Below, in pieces: positions 57,020-64,000 of a stretch of 64,000 bases of DNA. Where the stretch lies: assembly GCA_035236585.1 (NCBI GenBank), contig CP141130.1, positions 77,943,944 to 78,007,943 on the forward strand, read 5' to 3'. The notes under the pieces are model-generated. The model saw only the letters and a list, made by a program, of their open reading frames with translations, made no database searches and was not told the DNA's origin. The position numbers and the translations under genes were made by a program. Origin of the DNA: Warburgia ugandensis (taxonomy: Eukaryota > Streptophyta > Magnoliopsida > Canellales > Canellaceae). How positions within the stretch are numbered: the first letter of the stretch is position 1; the number at the start of each line of letters is the position of its first letter.

Positions 57020-59384
57020 CCGATGAACTAGAATTTGATGAACTAGGTGGAAATCACCACCAAATTGATCAAATTTGGGTATTTTGAACCATTGGATCGA
57101 TTCATAGGGTCCCAAAACCTCAGGGCATGAAATATGGGCCCTTAACGTGGTCAGATCTAGGAGATTTGGGGAAAAAATGATATGATGGTCCAGATCAGAC
57201 CGTCTCAGCTATCCCAGGTCACCCTTCCTCATACATCGCTATCACCGGTGAAACACGACAGGGGCGGGCTGTTGATCGATCCGTTAATCTGCGAACCCAT
57301 ATTGAATCTGGGCCCTTATTTTGATCTGAAACTTAAAATATTAATTCAGAGCTCATTTTAACTCCAAATCAAGATTGAAAAGAAGCTTTGGATTTCTGGT
57401 GAATAGTAGAATATAATGAAAACATAAAATTTAGGTTTTATTCATTGTAAAAATCTATAAATTACAAAAAGAGGTACTAATTCCCAAGACCAGTCAAATT
57501 TGACATGATCAGACCTTGGATTTCTGATCCATCAGTGATCTAGTAATGAAAAAATATTGAATCAAGACTAGATGTGACTAATCTGGGATGAATTAATAAA
57601 TTTAACCTTAATAGAAGAAAAATCTTAAAAATAATCATGGATTTACTTGATTTGACTAATCCAGCATGATCAAAAACTATAAAATAGTATGGATGATGAT
57701 CTAATGATAAGATCATGAGAAATGAATGACCTGATGTGGCTAATTTGGGATAGATTGAAAACTATGCCCTTGATTTGGATAATTGACTTAAGATCTTCTT
57801 GATCCTTAAGATCTTCTTGATCGGTTGGATCAAGAAAGATCAGATCATATGATGAGATGTATCAATGATCTAGTGATGATATCACATTAAGAGAATGTGA
57901 TAGATCTGAATAAAAATGAAAGATCAAGATCTAAACCCTTAATGAGATGAAAAATGAATAGAAATCAAAATATGATCATTTGATCAAAATGAATAAATAT
58001 GATGTATTTAAATGAGTGTGAATTATTAAATTCTATTGTAAGTGTTCTTTTATTTACTTAATAGATATAATTGTTAGATTTATTTATTTACGTTTTAATT
58101 TTTCTTGTTATGTACATTGCATGGAAAATGCAATTAAATAAAAATAGATATTGGTGAACATTTACAATGAATATGAACATAGACTTAATGATAATAAGGG
58201 CTATAATTAGTAAGACAATATAAGGAATATTATTTTCTTGGCCCAAATTAGGAGAATAATAAACCCCAGGAATGACATTTAAATGTTCACGGATTTAATT
58301 AAAATCACATAGAGTACTTAGGGTTTAATGTTCATAGGGACCTTATGAAGGTTGAGCTAATGTCACCCTAGTAAGGATGATCAAAAGAATAATTAGGAAG
58401 TATAAATGAGTTGAGGAATGACTATATACATATGATTTGACAGATACCTGAAGGATATGATGATCAAGATTAATGAGAAGAGGGATTGATGAAAGTAAAG
58501 GTAGGTGGACCTTAAGAATATATTCAATATATAAGATATATGTATTTTACACATGATCTTATCCTGATAAATGAGTTTTGATTATAAGTGCCTTGGAATT
58601 GTTATGAATCAACAAATGATGTTGAAATGAATACAAAGGGATTAATTAAGTAATTATGAAATTACTTAAGACAATAAATGATGTTGAAATGAATATAAAA
58701 GGATTGGTTAAGTAATTATGAAATTACTTAATGTGTAGAATGTAAAGATTTGAACTATATAAGTTAGACCCCCAAATCTTAAGGAAATAAGTTATAAGCA
58801 TGTCCTATTATAATCAAATATAGAGTTTGTAATCAGTTTTTCATACAAGCATGAAGGCTTGTGGTTTTGTTTTAAGACAAGCTTATGCTTGGGATGCCAA
58901 TGCTAGGAGAGTTATGAGGGTTTAGCCACCTGCTCTCCAAAACTGATTATGATGATGATACCATGCCCAAAGAGAGGCAAAATGTTGGGTGGGGCAATTA
59001 TGGGAAGGCCACCACTATGACAGCCATGGTTCCCCCATACGAACATGGATTTATATTTTCCATTGTGGTATCAGTAGAGTATTATGCAGTTATCCAAGCA
59101 CGTTGTAGGAATTGAGACTATGAGCATGATAGTCCTTTGATATTTTGCATTATGATGCAATTGATTATAGTATGATGAGATGCTTATGTTATGGCCTGAT
59201 GAGATGCTTTATGTTATGGCATGATGAGATTTTTTATTTTATGGCATGATGAGATGCCCAGTAAAAGTTATTACCGATGTTGTATTGGAGGATGATTCCC
59301 AATATGGTGTGATTATATATTAACACCTAGTGTTAATATTGAAAATAGTTTGGAAATGAGATATTATTGATGATATTGACTATA
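57020..59384 (+). mobile_element. Long LTR (family of 5958-10789), right half, 3' end missing
   Basis: Continues the LTR begun at 53386: the block 'ggatcgattcatagggtcccaaaacctcagggcatgaaatatgggccc' (57092-57143) matches 63523-63570 of the third copy. The block with 'caatgctaggagagttatgagggtttagccacctg' (58900-58930) is the complement of 7125-7165 in the minus copy. It ends about 0.7 kb short of the family end and abuts TGTGACATCCC of the next element. Contains a two-copy repeat of about 66 bases (58608-58737) and a 25-bp array (59173-59262). Confidence 0.7.
59173..59262. repeat. Tandem repeat of about 25 bp, about 3.5 copies
   Basis: Unit 'gatgagatgctttatgttatggcat', within the LTR right half. 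Confidence 0.85.
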
Positions 59385-60564
59385 TGTGACATCCCAAGTT
59401 TTTATAACACATTTTCATAAATCTTTTTATTTGTGGGGCCCTAAGTTTAAAAAAACTATTTAGAAACCAAACAGCCGAAAAATAAGTTTGAAAAGAAGAT
59501 CTTAAAAATCCCGAGTGTCATTTTTTTTTTATAAAAATAAGGATTTTCAGAGAAATGAATAACACATTTCTACAGAAAATTCGGTAGAGTTTCCTTTATA
59601 TTTTGGACCTCGTGCATTTAGTGCATGCAATGTGATAAGCTGGTAATTACAATTTAGGTATAAAATCAATAACGGAGACTCCGTCTCCCTCAAAACACAA
59701 CCACACATATTTCTATTTAATTTATATAAAAGAAATATTTTGGTAAAGCCAAAAAGGCTAAGAATTAGACTTGTATACCCAAGATCACTCCAGTCACAGC
59801 CATTCTCTCATACAGTAATAAATACACATCCACATGTCCTTTTCTAATAGAGTCATGAAACAAATTTAATTACATATGATTTGTAAGAATCTTTAGAAGT
59901 CTTTACCTATACCTCACCTTAACTTAAAATAGCTTTCTTGTAGCTCCCAAGTCAAGACTCTATGCCTTTCCCTTTGCTCGAGTCCTTTGAACCTAAGATA
60001 TTGTAAACAAGTACAATATCTTAGCAAGCTTTTGATTGTGTAGGTAGTTTCATCATCAACATACAAGTTTATGTAGTTTTAACTTTAAGAGGAACAATTA
60101 ACCATATATTGTATAATTTTGTAGCATATGATACCAAATAAGTAGTGTGATATATTTTGAAATCCTTACCATGCTATTTCAAATGATTTCTATGTTCAAT
60201 TAGTTCAAATCATCAATTTAACATCCATGCGTGCTATTTCCAAATAAGGATAATAATCTTTGCAAATCATTTATATGATATGGAAGATAGTCACTACTCT
60301 TTTCATGCATAAAAAAGCAATAGAGAAATGCATTTAAACCATGAAATACTTAAATGCAAATAAATTATTTCAACAAGTACACTCTCTCTCTCTCTCTCTG
60401 AATCTCCTCGAGAGATTTTATGAGTATAGAAACACTCGAATTTGGCCACCTGCCGTTGGTCTTGAGTACTCATTATAGACCTAAAATACCAATGTGCCCT
60501 GCACCTATGCTATTGTGTAATATACATATGAACCTAAAAATAATGGACTCTATGGGACAGACAT
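59385..60564 (-). mobile_element. Partial LTR, minus-sense 3' portion
   Basis: Plus-strand start TGTGACATCCCAAGTTTTTATAAC parallels 5958 and 3083. The order 'ctcgagtcctttgaacctaag', hairpin (59994-60023, stem taagatattgta/tacaatatctta), 'gcaagct...tgtgtaggta' parallels 3592-3654. It is cut at 60564, where a new LTR-like start (TGTAATGGCC) begins. No coding region. Confidence 0.65.
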
Positions 60565-62133
60565 TGTAATGGCCAACATTTTTAAGAAATAAAGAATTAT
60601 TATATTTATATATTATGAAAATTTTAAAGTTAATTATTGACTACTATAGTGTAAAAACAAGTTAAAATGAAGCTTAAACAAAATTTCAAATCATAACTCA
60701 TTAAATAAATAGTGTGTAATTAGAATATAAGTGATAATAAAACTTTAATTTGATAAGGATTGGCAACCTAAGCTAAGAGTAGCTAAGCGGTCCTAAGTAC
60801 AACTTGTCAAGGTGATGTTTGGACTTCAAGTCACTTCCTTGACAATTTTTAAGAGGAAAATCATGTTTAATGCTATTTTAGTATTTATTTATTATGAATT
60901 TTATGTGTGGACAAATCATATAAGGAAACCCATATGGTGAAGAAGGTTTCTATATGAACAAAATGTGTGAAAATAATGGATGTTGATCCAAGAGTTATGA
61001 AATGAATGAGACCAATGGAGGAGTTACATATTTAAACCATTGATGACAATCCAACGGTTGGTAGTAAATACACAATTAAAATTGGAAGAGTTACAAACAT
61101 GTAATCAATTGAGAAAATTGTTACAAGGACAGCACCTATAACGGAATCAAAGAAAAATAGAAAGAAAGGTTAGAAACATGAAATAGTTGGAGTGGAAAAA
61201 GGGGAGTGCGTGAGATAGATAGAAAAGAGAAAAGGAAAAGGAGATCAGAGGAAAATCTTAGATCTAGAGTTTTTATCAAATCAATTAGAAGTGGAGGAAT
61301 TTGCGTTGAAGGAAATCACATTTTGAGGTAGGGGATCTTGAACTAGACGTCAATTTTCTCTTTAAAATAGAAAGATATCGAAGTTTTAGCGTTGAATTTG
61401 CGATGAAAATTTTGTTTATGATTCTATTGTGACTGAATACCCAATTGTTGTATTTCATATGTTTTGGATTGCTAGCAAAATTTTAGCCAATTATTTATTT
61501 GTTAGAATCTTATTATTCAACTTGAACTTGACGCATGATTCATGAATGATTTTGATGTAAATGTTTTCTTAAAAATTGAATGGTATGCATTATTTTTCTT
61601 TAGTTTATTGCATGAAACTTTAATAAACCGTTATTTATGATCAATGATCTATCTAGGCATTTTAAATTACACTTTGGATGTTTCGATTCAACACTTGTAC
61701 ATATATTTTATTAGCATGTTGTTGTAAGGTTGTAAATTATTTAGATGGATTCTCCTAATCTAGATGGGCATGATGTTGAAAATTTTGAATGTATCAGTGG
61801 TCCTTTTATTTTCTTGTTCATATGTGCAATATGATTGACATGATGGAGATATCTATGAATGCTAATCATCTATCAAGACATCATATTTGAAGATTTTGAT
61901 AGTAATTGATCTAGGGAAGTAGTATCTTCTTGTTATTTAATTTTGTTTGTTTTCTTTAGGAACTGAAAATTCTGTAAATTTGTTGGATATGATATTTGAT
62001 TATCATTTCAATAATTCTAGTATTTTTGGGTGATTTATTTTTAATTTTAGATAATTAAATTTTATGAAAATTCCCACTTTTTAAGTCAAGTCTCCGTGGG
62101 ATCGACCCGTACTTGTATAAGCTACACTATAAT
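60565..62133 (+). mobile_element. Unclassified LTR-like segment
   Basis: Starts TGTAATGGCCAACATTTTT. A purine-rich stretch (61140-61260) leads to 'cttagatctagag'. Near its end is 'aagtctccgtgggatcgacccgtacttgtataagctacac', resembling the U5 tail of plant Athila/Tat-type LTRs ('tccctgtgg.ttcgacc'). No target duplication or primer-binding site was found before the next LTR starts at 62134, so both the class and the ends are uncertain. Confidence 0.4.
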
Positions 62134-64000
62134 TGTAACACCCCTAATTTTTTATAAAGAAATTAAATAAATATTGAAATTGAGAATTTTAATGAAAATC
62201 AGGCTGGAATATTAGGGTTATAAAATATGCACTTCTCATAGAAGTGGAATCAAGGTATGAGAGATGTATAATTGAAAACATATACGACGAATGCTTCAAA
62301 ATGACTGTAAGCACGACAATTTCTAAATATGGATGAAAAATCTGTATTTTTCTTCATTTTAATGAATGAAAGGCAAAATGGTAATTTCACAAATAACCAA
62401 GACCTGAGACATCCAAATCTGGAATGTACTCAGAAATACAAATCCAATGCCACTAAGTACGCTCAATTCCGAGCCCGGGAGAATAAAATGGATTTTTCTC
62501 CAAAAAAGGGCAATTTGGTCTTTTCACACATGTGGGGCTCACATGGGGCCCACAAAGGACCCATAAAGGGATCCAACATTTGGAAAGCATGCAATCATTA
62601 ATCAAACCATTACCACCTGCTAGTGGAGAAGGAGGTGGTAGTAGGAATCTAATATACATTAAATAATAAAAAGGAGAAAACATAATTATTGCATGTTATT
62701 ATGAAAACCATTCAAAACACCTATAAAAAGACCTCATAAAAATTCTCAAAAATGTTCCAAAAATCATTCACGAGGTCCCCTGTTATGCTACAAAAATTCA
62801 GCTCCAGAACCCTCCCCAAACTCCCCCAAGTTCTTCTTCTTCTTCACTAGTTTTTTTTTTCACTCAGGGCGTGTCCACCAACGCATCCGTCTCTCCAGAC
62901 TGAGTGGAGAAGTCTGGCGCGTCCCGGGACGCGTCGTCCCCGATGGAACTGGGTTTCCGCCTGGAAACCCTATTTCAATTAGCCATCATTTTCTACCTGT
63001 TGAAACCCCATCTTCACCATTGGAGTTGTTTGTACAAGGTCTATTTACAAAATCCCTTTGATTTGAGGATGATCCACCTCTTGGATTGCCAAAAAAATGA
63101 AAACGAAGGTCAACCCAGTAAGGGTTACCATATCCGGCATGTTCTTCATGATATTCTGGCCAATCCGACCGTTCAACGGTGATCTGGAACTGTTAGTCAT
63201 CTCTAGAATGGGGTGATCTACAAAACCCCTATGTTTTTCCACTGTATCGGGCAACGAGAATGGATAAATATCTCCTTGTATGCATTATTCGGCGTCTACG
63301 GTTTTCCTTTTCTTCTTCGGCTGGTTTCTCAATCTTTGGTGAGCGCCTCCCCTCCAGACTGGCATAGGTAGGTGCACGGCACCCCCTCTTTCACTTCCGG
63401 TAAGTTAGCATGGTTTTCCGACCATCACGAGGTCTCTCCAGTCGTAGATCCGTCAGAGACGATGGATCCGGCTTGGGTGATGAGATCTCATCACAGATGG
63501 CTCAGATCAATCTTATGAGCTGTTGGATGGATTCCTGGGGCCCAAAAATCCCAGGATATGAAATCTGGGCTTTAGATGTTAACGGATGGAGGAGATCCAG
63601 CCGCAGGCGATCTGACGGTCTAGATCGGACCATCTCACCTGTAGCCGGTCACCTGTGCCCAGACATCGGGGATAGGCGGTCACAGGCATTGGACGTCGGT
63701 CGTCCCGTACCCATACCAGCACCCGCACCCAGATCAAATCTAGGCCATTCTCTTTTAAACTGAGATCTTATTTTTCCAATTCAAAGCTTTATAGAGCTCA
63801 GAATTTAGATCATAAAGTTTCTACATATTCCTAGTCACTTGATCTAGATATTGAATGTATTATATCCATGTTTCAAAATTTTATTTTATATGTTATTTGG
63901 TAAAATCAGTATCCATGATCATAGATCATGAATCAGATGACTTTAAAAGACAAATCTGAATCAATGGATGTCTTCATGGACACTCTAATACCTTAGGATC
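62134..64000 (+). mobile_element. Long LTR (family of 5958-10789), third copy, cut by window end
   Basis: Starts TGTAACACCCCTAATTTTT. The block 'tcaaaatgactgtaagcacgac...ggatgaaaaatc' matches 53535-53580. TATA box CTATAAAA at 62721, 587 bases in, then a CT-rich leader (62820-62860) and the block at 63520-63660 shared with 57090-57220. Open frames at 62329 and 63410 are in this LTR and have no protein similarity. The LTR runs beyond the window. Confidence 0.75.

Overview
This is plant nuclear DNA, most likely from a broad-leaved angiosperm with a repeat-rich genome; I cannot name the species. It holds intron-split genes with GT/AG borders, a plant-type NBR1 autophagy receptor, a plant-type hexose-6-phosphate epimerase, Au-type SINEs, very long LTRs and long CT/GA microsatellites. 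Nothing is bacterial. Gene models were built by hand from splice sites and reading-frame continuity. Repeat ends were set by comparing copies within the window. Layout: (1) 1-15.4 kb is a nest of transposons: a plus-sense LTR end, a minus-strand gag relic with primer-binding site and 5' LTR, a 4.8 kb solo LTR with 5-bp target duplications, and an old LINE split first by a 3.0 kb solo LTR (5-bp target duplications) and again by a SINE. (2) 15.4-18.9 kb is gene-poor, with one SINE. (3) 18.97-27.3 kb is the plus-strand NBR1 gene (7 coding exons, 792 codons). Its 5.2 kb first intron holds a foldback MITE and a SINE. (4) 27.3-34.7 kb is non-coding, with two adjacent minisatellites of about 60 bp period and a dimeric repeat. 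(5) 34.7-36.8 kb has exons of one or two genes I do not recognise. (6) 38.9-44.6 kb is the minus-strand glucose-6-phosphate 1-epimerase gene (8 exons, 305 codons). (7) 45-53 kb is intergenic, with 90-bp repeats, SINEs and a Ty1-copia pol relic. (8) 53.3-64 kb is a second LTR nest: one long LTR split by another, then further LTR pieces, the last running off the window. Functionally there are two clear genes: a selective-autophagy cargo receptor (PB1, ZZ, NBR1/FW, two UBA domains and an ATG8-interacting motif) and a hexose-phosphate mutarotase. They are unrelated in pathway and separately transcribed. The most unusual signal is a hairpin kept in four diverged LTRs at about the same distance from the LTR 3' end, with base changes on both sides of the stem that keep it paired. 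The order in which the repeats inserted can also be read directly from the nesting.
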